The notes under the pieces: generated by a model | The model's database searches: none | What the model was told of the DNA's origin: nothing | The model's input: the letters and a program-made list of their open reading frames with translations, nothing else | Part shown: positions 9,373-18,436 of the stretch, piece after piece | Numbering within the stretch: the first letter of the stretch is position 1 | How the letters are laid out: each line of letters opens with the position of its first letter | Position numbers and translations under genes: made by a program | Assembly (NCBI GenBank): GCA_013076295.1 | Contig: RQOL01000915.1 | Span: 1,302,001 to 1,366,000, forward strand | Direction: 5' to 3' | DNA length: 64,000 nucleotides | From: Sanderia malayensis | Taxonomy: Eukaryota; Cnidaria; Scyphozoa; Semaeostomeae; Pelagiidae

Positions 9373-9582
9373 AACATTCGAACTTCGAATGCTAACACCA
9401 CCTTTCAATAATAACTAGAAACTTCGAAGAAGGTTCTAGAACATTCGAACGATGAATCAGATCACAGAGATTTTTCAGAAGTTTCCAGAAGTTTCCAGGA
9501 GCAGAAGCTTCCAGAAGTTTCCAGGGGCTATCAACCAATCAGATCACAGAGATTTTTCAGAAGTTTCCAGAAGTTTCCAGAA
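9362..9582 (+). promoter_or_regulatory. Dense heat-shock-element-like array upstream of the 364-residue gene
   Basis: Alternating GAA/TTC triplets with exact 2-base spacing occur as five blocks. They lie at 9362-9379 (4 units), 9429-9446 (4 units, GAAggTTCtaGAAcaTTC), 9478-9500 (5 units), 9504-9521 (4 units) and 9560-9582 (5 units, GAAgtTTCcaGAAgtTTC and on). This is the binding pattern of HSF trimers (nGAAnnTTCn). The last blocks sit in a tandem duplication of about 83 bases. The array ends about 130 bases before ATG 9714, with a TATA-like ATTAATATACATAAA near 9612 between them. Confidence 0.75.
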
Positions 9583-9713
9583 GCAGAAATCTCTGCAATC
9601 TGATTGGTTGATTAATATACATAAACAGACGTTTGAAGCTAAATCAAACCAGTCGTGCAGAGCTGTTGAAGAGTGCAGAGCTTAAAAAATCACTAAAGAA
9701 TCGCTGAAGAATC

Positions 9714-10808
9714 ATGGCAGGAATTTACGAAGTTAGAAATGAAGAGGGCCTAATCAAGACATCATTTGCTGTTCAAGCTGCCTCTAACAAATGGTTGCTG
9801 GTGGTGAAAGATATGATTAAAGGTGCACTAGCTGTAAAATCAATGGCTATTTCTCATGCAGCACTGGCTTGTCTCTCGGAAATAGTTGATAGCAACATAA
9901 ATCTCGATGAGATAAATCATAAATTACAATTTCAAGGAGAAGATGTTACAAGTCTGTTTGAGAAGAACGGCATCATCATTGAAACGAAGCGATATGGGGG
10001 AACGTATACTCAATTTATAACCCTATACACTGAAGTTTTGAGCAAAGAAGAAGCACATGAAGATAAGGTTGAAATCTATCTGCAGAAAAATGGTGATTTT
10101 CCCATAAAGTTATATCTGGGAATACGAAGATGGAAGAATAAGAAACCAACTAAAACTGGAATAAATCTAAAAGAAGAAATGTTGGAAGCATTGCATGGAA
10201 AGCTTGCTGATCTGAAAATGCTAGCACCGTCATCCCGCAAAAGGCCTCTATCATTGATTATACCATCATCTTCTGGAAGTGCCGAATCTGATGCGAAGAA
10301 AAAAAAGAAAGAAAATATCACAGCTCAAAAAAAGAAAGAACATGTTGATGATTCCTCAGTAGCAAAGATACTTAAAGCAGCATCAGGAAATAATGATGAA
10401 ATGCTGCAAAAAGCATATGCTGTACGAGTACAAGAAGCATATGCTAAATTTCTCTTGAAACGCATTTTCAAAAAAGCAAAACAATACTGTGAAAAATGCT
10501 CAACTACAGAGATTTACTCTACATCAATTGATGCTACTGACCACAAGCAAGATTGTATGGTTCACAATGCTTTCAGATTTTTATCGTTTCACATCAGTTA
10601 TGTCAACGCCGATATGCTGGCTGAGGGGAAAGAATCATTCAAAAAATCAATGTTTGATGAGTTGAAGAATGGACGTCTAACTCAAACAATCAAATCCAAT
10701 GTCGGAAATCTGTATGATGAATTATCACATACAAACCTCTTTACATCCGTATATTTGCTACAGATATTGAACAGGATTATAAACAATTTAGTCACACCAT
10801 TTGTTTAA
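9714..10808 (+). CDS. Hypothetical 364-residue protein, possibly the regulatory protein of the element
   Basis: Intact ORF from ATG 9714. Three parts are visible. The N-terminal ~175 residues have mixed alpha/beta composition with no known motif. A basic, serine-rich linker (SRKRPLSLIIPSSSGSAESD then KKKKKENITAQKKKE) looks like a nuclear localisation region. A C-terminal helical part carries a C-x2-C...H-x3-C pattern (YCEKCSTTE ... DHKQDCMVHN), a plausible zinc site. It is the only gene behind the heat-shock-type array and stands apart from the capsid-side genes, so a regulatory or replication-related nuclear role is inferred. I do not recognise the family. Confidence 0.6.
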   Translation: MAGIYEVRNEEGLIKTSFAVQAASNKWLLVVKDMIKGALAVKSMAISHAALACLSEIVDSNINLDEINHKLQFQGEDVTSLFEKNGIIIETKRYGGTYTQFITLYTEVLSKEEAHEDKVEIYLQKNGDFPIKLYLGIRRWKNKKPTKTGINLKEEMLEALHGKLADLKMLAPSSRKRPLSLIIPSSSGSAESDAKKKKKENITAQKKKEHVDDSSVAKILKAASGNNDEMLQKAYAVRVQEAYAKFLLKRIFKKAKQYCEKCSTTEIYSTSIDATDHKQDCMVHNAFRFLSFHISYVNADMLAEGKESFKKSMFDELKNGRLTQTIKSNVGNLYDELSHTNLFTSVYLLQILNRIINNLVTPFV

Positions 10809-10852
10809 GTTTTATGAACATTATTTATGTTAAAAATAGTTGTTAGTTATTT

Positions 10853-10881
10853 GTTCTAGAAATTGTTATAAATAGAGGTTA
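10853..10881 (+). promoter_or_regulatory. HSE half-array and TATA box before the ATPase gene
   Basis: GTTCTAGAAA (a TTCnnGAA pair) near 10853-10862 is followed by TTATAAATAGAGG near 10867-10879, about 45 bases before ATG 10921. The same TATA form (GTTATAAATAG) recurs before 11626. Confidence 0.5.
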
Positions 10882-10920
10882 GTTATTGTTGTAAAGAGAC
10901 GTTCTAAATTTGTTATAAAT

Positions 10921-11613
10921 ATGAGTTATGACTTGAGATTTAAAGCACCTTTTTCTCTGATTTTATCTGGAGTAAGCGGAAGCGGCAAAACTACTTGGGT
11001 AGAAAATCTATTTAAAAATTATAATAATATAACCGATGATGGCAGGCAATATCCCAATATCATGTGGATCTCAGGAACGAACCAGCCAGAGCTATTTGAG
11101 CGTATTAAAAAAAGTTTTGTTGGGAATTGTAGATTAATTACTGAATTACCTGAAAACTTGTACGAAGAAATCGAGAGGTCAGACAAAAGATTAACTATTG
11201 TTGTTGATGATCTAATGCATGAAATTGCAAACTTCAAAGATTTGGGAAAATTGTTCACAAAAGGAAGATCTCATCTCAACATTAATGTTATTGTTATGAT
11301 GCAAAATCCTTTCCCAAGAGGAACGGAAATGAGAAATTTGGCTCTCAATACTCAATATCAAGTTCTTTTCAAAAATCCTAGAGATAGAAATCAAATTAGA
11401 TTTCTCGCACGACAAATTATGCCTGCATCTCCTAAAACATTTCTTGACATTTATAATGATGCAACAGCAAGAATGTATGGATATCTACTCTGTGATTTCA
11501 CCCAATCAATGAATGAAGATATGAGATTTCGAACAAATATTTTCCCTCATGAAGCTCCCATGGCAGTGTACAAGTCCCTCATGAAGCTCCCATGGCAGTG
11601 TAAAAGGTTATAA
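10921..11613 (+). CDS. Packaging ATPase (FtsK/HerA, A32-like) of the virus-like element
   Basis: A 230-residue ORF with Walker A GVSGSGKT at residues 17-24 and Walker B LTIVVDDLM around 91-99 (acidic pair 96-97). A following NVIVMMQNPF is consistent with sensor motif position. The family powers genome translocation into capsids in Polintons, adintoviruses and NCLDVs. The length is normal for Polinton ATPases (about 220-250). Near the 3' end a 32-bp tandem duplication (about 11546-11609) changes the C terminus, so the last dozen residues may not be ancestral. The next gene's TATA box overlaps the stop codon region. Confidence 0.92.
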   Translation: MSYDLRFKAPFSLILSGVSGSGKTTWVENLFKNYNNITDDGRQYPNIMWISGTNQPELFERIKKSFVGNCRLITELPENLYEEIERSDKRLTIVVDDLMHEIANFKDLGKLFTKGRSHLNINVIVMMQNPFPRGTEMRNLALNTQYQVLFKNPRDRNQIRFLARQIMPASPKTFLDIYNDATARMYGYLLCDFTQSMNEDMRFRTNIFPHEAPMAVYKSLMKLPWQCKRL

Positions 11614-11620
11614 ATAGCCA
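11607..11620 (+). promoter_or_regulatory. TATA box for the 11626-12905 gene run
   Basis: GGTTATAAATAGCC at about 11606-11619 overlaps the end of the ATPase gene and lies about 15 bases before the first ATG (11626) and 40 before ATG 11647. No other TATA-like sequence was noticed before 12905, which suggests one transcript for the three overlapping genes that follow. Confidence 0.45.
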
Positions 11621-11625
11621 TCTAT

Positions 11626-11856
11626 ATGTTTATGAAAACAGCAAAAATGACTTCTTTTGAAAAGATAATCATACAACCTAGCGAATCATTTCCAACTGTT
11701 GATGAACCGGCGAAGAAAAAGCCCAAAAAGATCATAAATAAAGGAAGAAAGCCTAAAAAGCGTCTATCAGGTGGCAAAAGGAAAAGAACATACAGACGAC
11801 GGAAGAAAAACTCTATAAATGATAAATTGTTAGAAATATTAATTGATTTGTTATGA
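11626..11856 (+). CDS. Small basic protein, 76 residues, core-like
   Basis: In-frame ATGs lie at 11626, 11632 and 11647. The centre is very basic (KPKKIINKGRKPKKRLSGGK then RKRTYRRRKKN), and the C terminus is a short acidic/hydrophobic helix (DKLLEILIDLL). It is likely a DNA-binding virion core protein or an NLS-bearing accessory. Its TGA stop overlaps the integrase ATG as ATGA (11853-11856), pointing to translational coupling by termination-reinitiation. Confidence 0.5.
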   Translation: MFMKTAKMTSFEKIIIQPSESFPTVDEPAKKKPKKIINKGRKPKKRLSGGKRKRTYRRRKKNSINDKLLEILIDLL

Positions 11857-12908
11857 ATCTAGAAAAGTTATATTCTGATCCTTCTGTTCCGGGTTCTCTT
11901 GGAGGTTTAGATAAAGCATATAGGGAATTTAAAAAAGTAATTCCTAATCTAACAAGAAAAGGTGTTAAAGAGTGGAGTAAAACTAGTCTTGCATATTCAT
12001 TGCGCAGACCAAGTAGGAGGAACTTTAAACGTGAGCGGATACTAACTAATAACATTGATTATTTATGGGAATGCGATCTTGTTGATATGGCATATTTGAA
12101 AAAAGAAAACAACAACATTACATTTCTATTATGCTGTATTGATACTTTTAGCAAGTATGCTTGGGTAAAGCCTCTGAAAAGAAAAACAGCAAAAGAAATT
12201 GTCGGTGCTTTTAAAGAAATTTTATTGGAAAGAAAGCCCAAAAAGGTACGATCTGATAAAGGTACTGAGTTTTTAAACAAAGAATTTCAAGCTTTGCTGA
12301 AGAAAAACGATATCGATTTTTACACTGCAAATAATGATGTAAAGGCCGCAATTGTGGAAAGGTTCAATAGAACACTTAAAGGAAGAATGTATAGATACTT
12401 CACAGCTAAAAATACGTTAAGATATATTGATAATCTACAAGATTTTGTTGATTCTTACAACAATACCTATCATAGATCTATTGGTATGAGACCTTCTGAA
12501 GTTAATCCAAACAATGTGAGCACTGTCCGCAAAAAGCTGTTTAAAAAAGAAACTAAAAAAAATAAAAAGATCTTTAAAATTGGAGATTATGTAAGACTGA
12601 GTTTAAAGAAGAGAATGTTTAAGAAAGGTTATTTACAAAATTATACTGAAGAAATATTCAAGATTAGCAAAGTATTTAAAGAAAGGTATCCAGTAATGTA
12701 TAAAATTGAAGATCTCCAAGATGAAGAGATAGATGATCGCTTCTATAAAGAGGAGCTACAACATGTGTATCTTCCAAAAACCTTCGTCGTTGAGCAAGTG
12801 TTGGAAACTAAGAAAAAAAGAGGTAAAAACTTCTATTTAATCAGGTGGAGAGGTTATCCTCCCCAGTTTGATGAGTGGGTAGCTGAAAGTCAATTACAGA
12901 CAATATGA
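11853..12908 (+). CDS. Polinton-type integrase with C-terminal chromodomain
   Basis: A 351-residue intact rve-family integrase. Catalytic residues read from the sequence are D75 (LWECDLVDM), D135 (VRSDKGTEF) and E169 (AAIVERFNRT), the DDE triad. Residues ~306-351 form a chromodomain (FVVEQVLETKKKRGKNFYLI, RWRGYPPQFDEW), which in retroelements steers insertion to modified chromatin. Polintons and adintoviruses use such an integrase to insert their linear genomes. It starts at ATGA overlapping the previous stop and ends at ATGA (12905-12908) overlapping the next start. All catalytic residues are present. Confidence 0.95.
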   Translation: MNLEKLYSDPSVPGSLGGLDKAYREFKKVIPNLTRKGVKEWSKTSLAYSLRRPSRRNFKRERILTNNIDYLWECDLVDMAYLKKENNNITFLLCCIDTFSKYAWVKPLKRKTAKEIVGAFKEILLERKPKKVRSDKGTEFLNKEFQALLKKNDIDFYTANNDVKAAIVERFNRTLKGRMYRYFTAKNTLRYIDNLQDFVDSYNNTYHRSIGMRPSEVNPNNVSTVRKKLFKKETKKNKKIFKIGDYVRLSLKKRMFKKGYLQNYTEEIFKISKVFKERYPVMYKIEDLQDEEIDDRFYKEELQHVYLPKTFVVEQVLETKKKRGKNFYLIRWRGYPPQFDEWVAESQLQTI

Positions 12909-13560
12909 TTGATGAAGAATTTGACTTGGTTCTTCCTTCGGGATTTGTTACTGATAGATTAAAACTAGTAGATTTCACAGTTGATTTACCTCACGTTTTT
13001 CAATTGAACAATAAAAGAAAATGGGAAATGGCATTACTACAAATGACGCTGCCAGATAGAGGAGAAAAATCATTACATGATCAATACTGGTTTTCAATTT
13101 CCAACGAGTATGTGACTATTACCGATGAAGATGGAAAATTGATTTCTTGGGGTACAGATGGTTTTTTCTATGAAAAGATCCGTCTTGATAAAGAAATTAT
13201 CGAAACCCGTGATAATACTCTGATGTATTATGAATTCAAAAGACTTTTCAATGATAGAGTCTTGGATTTCCCTGAATTTGGGTACATATTAAAAAACATG
13301 TTATCAGTATCATTAATTGATGGAAAGATACAGTTTGAAATGAAAGATGATTTGAAAACATTAGGCTTTGCAACTCATGGAGGTAAAAGACGGAGATATA
13401 CTAGTGCACTTTTAATAACATTTTCAAGACCTTTGGCACATTTTCTTGGTTTAGAAGATCAGGTCACCCACACTTTACCAAATGGCTCAATAGTCAAATA
13501 CTTTCACTACAAGATTTCTGATAAGTATGATGAGAGATTAGACGATTTATTAGATCTAGG
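12905..13560 (+). pseudogene. Capsid-type (minor capsid/penton-like) protein, N-terminal part, fused to a LINE
   Basis: About 219 residues from ATG 12905. It has the KWEMALLQMTLPD block and a later TFSRPLAHFLGL block, a pattern (W-E-x-A-L ... F-S-x-L-x-x-x-L-G-F/L) found in the non-MCP structural proteins encoded beside the major capsid in many invertebrate Polintons. I infer a minor capsid or penton-like role. The gene is cut at about 13555-13570, where the frame passes without a stop into endonuclease/RT sequence of a LINE, so the C-terminal part is missing. The second element's gene at 21127 has a similar WQVAL block, implying two different elements rather than one split copy. Confidence 0.6.
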
Positions 13561-16398
13561 AAATCGGAAAAAACTGAGCATAATAGTACTGACTGAATTC
13601 AGAAGAAGAGGAAACAACAGCACCTCTGTCAAGACCATGAATGGCTCCATGTGGGACATATACTGGAGCGGGTTTGAAGTAAAGTGCCAACATGGCGTAG
13701 CTGTTTGCATCAAACGTGAGCCCAAAACCAAATTTCTCGGGCGATCCCCACCTGTGGAGAGCAATGAACGCATGATGTGGGTAGACATATGCCACGGAGG
13801 ACTAAATGTTAGGGTATTTGCACTGTATGCCCCAACCAATTGCCCCACCACAAAAGGCAATGATGCAGCCAGGGCAAAATTCTGGCGTAACCTCAAAAAC
13901 CTTGCAGAGAACATGCCACCAAAGACTGAGGCCCTTTTCTTAGGTGACCTTCACTCTACCACCACTTTGGTCAGACCTAATGAACCCACCTATTTTGGCA
14001 GAAACAAACACTATGATGTGGAATTTACATGCAATGAGAATGGCGAGCAGCTCACCAATTTCTGCGCAGAGAAAAGTTTAGGCCTCCTGAATTCTTACTT
14101 CTACCACTCTAAGAAGCACCAGATCACCCACATTAGCAGTCTAGGTCAAGAAACTGCCAACAAGACTTTAGATTATGCACTGACAACACAGCTTTTAGCT
14201 ACCTTTTGCAAGGACTGTCGAGTCAGGAGGGGTTACTTGCTGGATACCAACATCAGCACCGACCATTTCTGCCTCATACAAAGATGGAAGACGCCACTTC
14301 GACGGATGGACCGGATAAAGAAGAGGATAAGCTCAAAACCATCACCAGACTTAGCTAGCCTAAAAGACCCATGCATGCAGTTGGAGTACCAGCAAAAACT
14401 GAGAGAACAACTCGCAAATCTAGCGGAAGAACACCCCAATTTTGATGAGCGTGCCATGAAGATTGCAGAGACAATGAACATGGTTGCTCAGGAGACTTTA
14501 CCACTCAAGCGCCCGGAAAGCCAAAATTTCCCATGGCGCCACGATGCAAAAATTCAAGAACTTAAAAAGGAAAGGGGCCGTTTGAACCAGAAGGCAACGC
14601 CTCCAGCAGCAAGAGCAAATTTTAAGGAACATTTTTCGGCCCATTTCAACAAGAAACCACCAGATGAGTATCCAGTTGAACTACAGGATGTCCCAGAATA
14701 CCTGGTCGCAACCTTAGACCAAGATCTCAACCTTGGCGAAATCGACTCTGACCCACCCACCGCAAAAGAGCTCTCTGCTGCCATTCGGAAGCTTAAAACT
14801 CGCAAATCTGCAGAAGACATTGCCCCAGAACTGCTTCGAGCTGCCAGTGAGGATCCAGTCTTCCTTGAACTTCTAAGATCTCAATACGAGGAGGTCTGGG
14901 TAAATAAAACCATTCCTCTCCACTGGAGGTATGCTCGTCTGAAGGCCCTTTTCAAAAACAAACGTAGCGCAGATGATGCTAGTAACTACAGGGGAATCTC
15001 CATTGGATCGACGCAGCTGAAAATTCTATGTGTGGTCATTTTAACCAGGCTCAAAGACTGGTATGAGTGCAACCTGTCCGAAGGGCAGTATGGGTTCAGG
15101 GAGAACAGAGGATGCCAAGATGCCATCTATGGGTTAAAAAGAGTGCAGCAAATCTACCACCAGCACCAAAAGAGACTATATGTGGGCTACATTGATTTAA
15201 AAGCCGCATTTGACTGGGTCCCCAGAAAACAAATGTTTGATAGCATCAAGCTCAGAAACATCACCAAAGATGAACATATTTTTAAAAATCTCAGGCTATT
15301 AGAAATTCTGTACATGGAAACCTATAACTTCATTGATGGGAATGACAAAAACAAGGCTTTCCGCACAACAAGTGGTGTTCGCCAGGGTGGCGCCGAAAGC
15401 CCGTCCCTCTTCAATTTATACCTGGATTTCATTATGCGCATTTTCGTTGAGCAATGCACGGGCCACAATCTTGGCCTCAAGATCCAGTACAGCATCCACA
15501 GCAGCGCATCTGACCGAGCGCAACGGCAGGTTGCCCCACTAAACGGTCTGCTTCATTTGCTGTGGCTGGGTTATGCTGATGATTTGGCCATCCTTGTCGA
15601 CTCCAAAGAAGATCTCCAAAAGGCCCTTGAACTGCTGTACAAAATTTTTGAGAAGTTTGGTCTACAGATGAGCCTGATAAAGACAGAGACGATGATAATG
15701 AGTGACGGGTTTGATGAAAACCAAGACAGCTACCCCACCACTATCTGCTCACTTGACGGACAAAAGCTGAAAAATGTCAAATGCTTCAAATACCTGGGAC
15801 AAAAATTTGTCTACAATGAAGCTTACACCTCCAGCCAGGAACTTATGACCAGAAAAATGTCTGCAATTTCCTCATACCACAAGGAGGATAAGTTTTATAA
15901 AAATCACGCCATTCAAATAGAGACCCGGAGGAAGATTTTTGATAGCTTATTCCGCTCAAAGCTCACTTATGCGTGCCAGACTTGGTCAACAACAAAGGCA
16001 GCCACTGGCAAGATTGCAGCAGCCTACATCACCAGCTTGAGAAACCTCGTCAAGGGGGGCTTGGCAAGGAAACTCACCAAACTCTAGCAGGAGCTTCGAG
16101 ACGAACACGAGGACCAATCCTTATATATGGCCTATAAGTTGACCAACTCTGATATCTTCAAGATCACAGGTGCCAAACCATTGCAACAATTTATAGAAGA
16201 GCAGCAACTCAACTGGTATGCCCACATCATCCGCCAGCCAAATAACAACTACACTAAGCAGCTCACCTTTGCACTTCCACCCAAAACTGGAGGAAGAAGA
16301 GGGCAGCCGCTGTGCACTCTAAAAAGGGTCATTTTAAACAACTATGAAAAATCAGAAGCCGACATCAACGGGGCCTGCTTTCTAAAGAATCAGACCCA
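13561..16398 (+). pseudogene. Non-LTR retrotransposon (LINE), 5'-truncated endonuclease + reverse transcriptase
   Basis: In frame with the capsid gene, the sequence becomes an endonuclease missing its first strands (LSIIVLTEFRRRG, then LFLGDLHS where families have GDFN, then STDHFCLIQ). It continues into an RT with SNYRGISIGS, GYIDLKAAFDWVPR, SGVRQGGAESPSLFNLYLDF and the catalytic WLGYADDLAILVDS. A TAG at 16085-16087 interrupts the C terminus; the same frame then resumes (ELRDEHEDQSLYMAY...) to where MITE copy 1 begins at 16399. 5' truncation is usual for LINEs. GC content is higher than in the flanking viral genes. This family differs from the LINE at 220-3791. The clade is not assigned. Confidence 0.88.
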
Positions 16399-16652
16399 CA
16401 ATCCTGGCCAAAACCTTTGAGACAACTCTCAAATATTCCATCGTTTGCTATTAAGCAATCCCCCGTTCCCCCTAATCAATGTTGTTTCCAAATATTCCTT
16501 GTTTCCTGCATTGCTCATTCAACTCGCATCATAAAAACCAACATTGATTAGGGGGAACGGGGGGTTTTCAGTCATAAATGGGGTATAGTTCTACAATGTT
16601 CTGTTTCTTCATTATGATTCGAACAAGTCTCAAAGAGTTTTGTCCAAGATTG
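16399..16652 (+). mobile_element. MITE copy 1 (254 bp, Tc1/mariner-type TIR)
   Basis: The terminal inverted repeat CAATCCTGGCCAAAACC / rc CAATCTTGGACAAAACT extends to TTTGAGAC on both sides. Internally a 25-bp perfect inverted repeat (arms beginning CCCCCGTTCCCCCTAATCAA) flanks a loop of about 60 bases. No ORF is present. The copy is base-for-base identical to 20331-20584 by reading. It interrupts the LINE 3' end. No clear TA target duplication is seen. Confidence 0.85.
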
Positions 16653-16834
16653 TCTGCTAGCATTTAAATGCAGCTGTTATCTTATTTATCGAAACAGTTA
16701 AAATATAAGCCAAGAAGTTTTGATTTTTTGCTATTACGCCAAAACGAGGCTAAATATAAAATTTTGAGTTCACTTCCCTTTCGCTGTGACGTTTTATTGG
16801 ATATGAAATAAAGGTAGCATTCACACACACAAAA

Positions 16835-16846
16835 TCTGGCGGGAAA
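16835..16846 (+). promoter_or_regulatory. E2F-like site at the transposase start
   Basis: TGGCGGGAAA abuts the transposase ATG at 16847; its complement TTTCCCGCCA is a close E2F consensus. It could give S-phase-linked expression if the start site lies nearby. A single site, so chance is possible. Confidence 0.3.
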
Positions 16847-17917
16847 ATGGCACGCACACATACAATCTCTCCTGAAACAAGGGCATACATCAAATTCAAA
16901 AGGCATTCCGATGTAAAACAATTAATGAAAGAAACATCTGTCTCTCGGGCACACATATATAAGCTATGGAAAGAAGTCACAGAGACCAAAATACCTAGAA
17001 AGAAGGGTGCAGGAGGCCGACCACAAAAACTGTCAATACGCGAAAAAAGAAGAATTTTGCGTCTCGTAAAGACTTTAAGAAGAGAAGAGCCGAATTGGAC
17101 AGTGAAAAGAATGATGGCTAGAGCGGACCTAAAGGATGTTTCCCGCCGCACGGTTAACAGATTTTTAAATAAACAGGGACTAAAGTATCTTCAAGCAAGG
17201 AAAAAAGGACTGTTAAGTTTGAAAGATAGGAAAAAGCGAGTCCAGTTCGCAAAGAAAGTATTAAAGAATCAACCTGAAGACTTTTGGACAAATAAATTGG
17301 CGTTTTATTTGGACGGAGTCGGATTCGTGTACAAGAGAAATCCACTTGACCAAGCATTGGCTCCAAAGGGCAGAGTTTGGCGCACGAAAAGCGAGGGACT
17401 TCTATCTGGCTGCACATCTAGAGGAGAAGCATGCGGAACTGGGGGGAAATACGTGAAATTGATAGTGGCTATTTCTTACGGTAAAGGGGTGATTTGTGCC
17501 GAAAGATACGAAAAAATGGATGGAAAATTTTTCTCGGAATTTTTAAAAGCCAACTTCAACACAATGGTAAAGGCTGCTGGAAAAGATTCCAGAACATGGG
17601 TTCAAGACGGAGATCCCTCACAAAATAGTCATCTTGCGAAAGAAGCAATGCATCAAGTACGCTCAGATCTGTTTCAAATACCCCCAAGAAGCCCAGATAT
17701 CAATCCCATAGAAAACTTCTTCAGCTTGGTAAAGCGAGCTTTAAATGAAGATGCAATCGATAAGAAAATAAAGCACGAGACGATGGACGAGTTTGAAAGC
17801 AGAATAAAACGAATAATGGGACAAATAAACATAGATACTATCAACAAGATCATTGCATCAATGAATGAAAGAATGAAACTTATTATCGCCTGTAAAGGTG
17901 AACGACTGAAATACTAA
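16847..17917 (+). CDS. Tc1/mariner-superfamily transposase, intact (DD34E)
   Basis: A 356-residue uninterrupted ORF. The N-terminal helix-turn-helix region is about residues 8-45 (MKETSVSRAHIYKLWKEV) and a second HTH with a GRPQ linker is at 57-110. The catalytic triad is D156 (AFYLDGVGF), D254 (WVQDGDPSQNS) and E289 (SPDINPIENFF), so DD34E. The C terminus ends KGERLKY. The transposase cuts and pastes elements by binding their TIRs, inserting at TA. It may mobilise the two MITEs that flank it, since their TIRs are mariner-like, but its own TIRs were not identified. A related, broken copy with the same DPSQNS and INPIENFF motifs lies at 61842-63059. Confidence 0.93.
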   Translation: MARTHTISPETRAYIKFKRHSDVKQLMKETSVSRAHIYKLWKEVTETKIPRKKGAGGRPQKLSIREKRRILRLVKTLRREEPNWTVKRMMARADLKDVSRRTVNRFLNKQGLKYLQARKKGLLSLKDRKKRVQFAKKVLKNQPEDFWTNKLAFYLDGVGFVYKRNPLDQALAPKGRVWRTKSEGLLSGCTSRGEACGTGGKYVKLIVAISYGKGVICAERYEKMDGKFFSEFLKANFNTMVKAAGKDSRTWVQDGDPSQNSHLAKEAMHQVRSDLFQIPPRSPDINPIENFFSLVKRALNEDAIDKKIKHETMDEFESRIKRIMGQINIDTINKIIASMNERMKLIIACKGERLKY

Positions 17918-18179
17918 AACATTTAACTTGAACTGGCAACTATAGAGTAATAATAAAAACATATTGTATTGGTTTTCTTACTTCATATGCGCGTAATGTT
18001 TATTAAACTTATGCATTCGCAGATGAAAGTATTTTCTTCTAATTTTATCTCAATCTTTTTAAAATAGATGTGTATTTTCCTGGTGAATTTGATATGTTCA
18101 TAAACATAACAAAAACATTAATTAAATCATGGCAATGAATACGATATAAAAACAATTAAACATTTGCAATATTATGTGA
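17918..18179. other. AT-rich spacer between convergent genes
   Basis: No ORF or structured element is recognised between the transposase stop and the iteron array. CAATATTAT near 18168-18176 resembles the CRESS-virus nonanucleotide but is not in an evident stem-loop. Confidence 0.4.
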
Positions 18180-18414
18180 ACGAGATACCAACGAGTTACC
18201 AACGAGTTACCATAACGAGTTACCATATTTTTCGAAGCTTCAGTATGGGATGTTACGAGTTACAACGAGTTACCAACAATTATTTAAATAATATACTATA
18301 TATTTTATAAAAAGAAATGGTAACTCGTCAGTTGTCCTACAAGCTTGCATTAAAAAATGGTAACTCGTTGTGGTATCTCGTTGGTAACTCGTTGGTATCT
18401 CGTTGGTAACCCGT
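18180..18414. repeat. Symmetric iteron array: six forward and six inverted ACGAGTTACC repeats
   Basis: Forward copies of ACGAGTTACC (or GATACC variants) start at 18180, 18191, 18202, 18215, 18255 and 18265. Inverted copies (GGTAACTCGT and variants) start at 18319, 18359, 18372, 18383, 18394 and 18405. Between the two sets is an AT-rich core, 18275-18318. Many copies are 11 bp apart, about one helical turn. The array ends 23 bases from the Rep stop codon. This is the form of a Rep-binding origin or subterminal transposon end. Confidence 0.85.
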
Positions 18415-18436
18415 CCATATGATTTTAAAAGTAAAA

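Larger units (their letters stand above)
6591..13560 (+). mobile_element. Polinton/adintovirus-like endogenous virus element 1 (left part only)
   Basis: This is a compact set of plus-strand genes with short spacers. Diagnostic members are the FtsK/HerA-type packaging ATPase (10921-11613), the retroviral-type integrase with chromodomain (11853-12908) and the capsid-type gene starting at 12905. Small basic, core-like proteins and a Fic-domain protein complete the set. No major capsid, protease or DNA polymerase B of this element is seen. The 3' part was evidently lost or displaced where the LINE joins at about 13560. Terminal inverted repeats were not found. Genes 7245 through 11856 are uninterrupted, so this element looks much younger than element 2. 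Confidence 0.8.

Noticed and set aside
13507..14820. Minus-strand ORFs opposite the LINE
   Set aside because: Antisense shadows of the endonuclease-RT frame, with no motif of their own.
18165..18180. CRESS-virus nonanucleotide origin (CAATATTAT)
   Set aside because: It differs from TAATATTAC and is not in a stem-loop; AT-rich DNA gives such words by chance. The iterons are the stronger signal.
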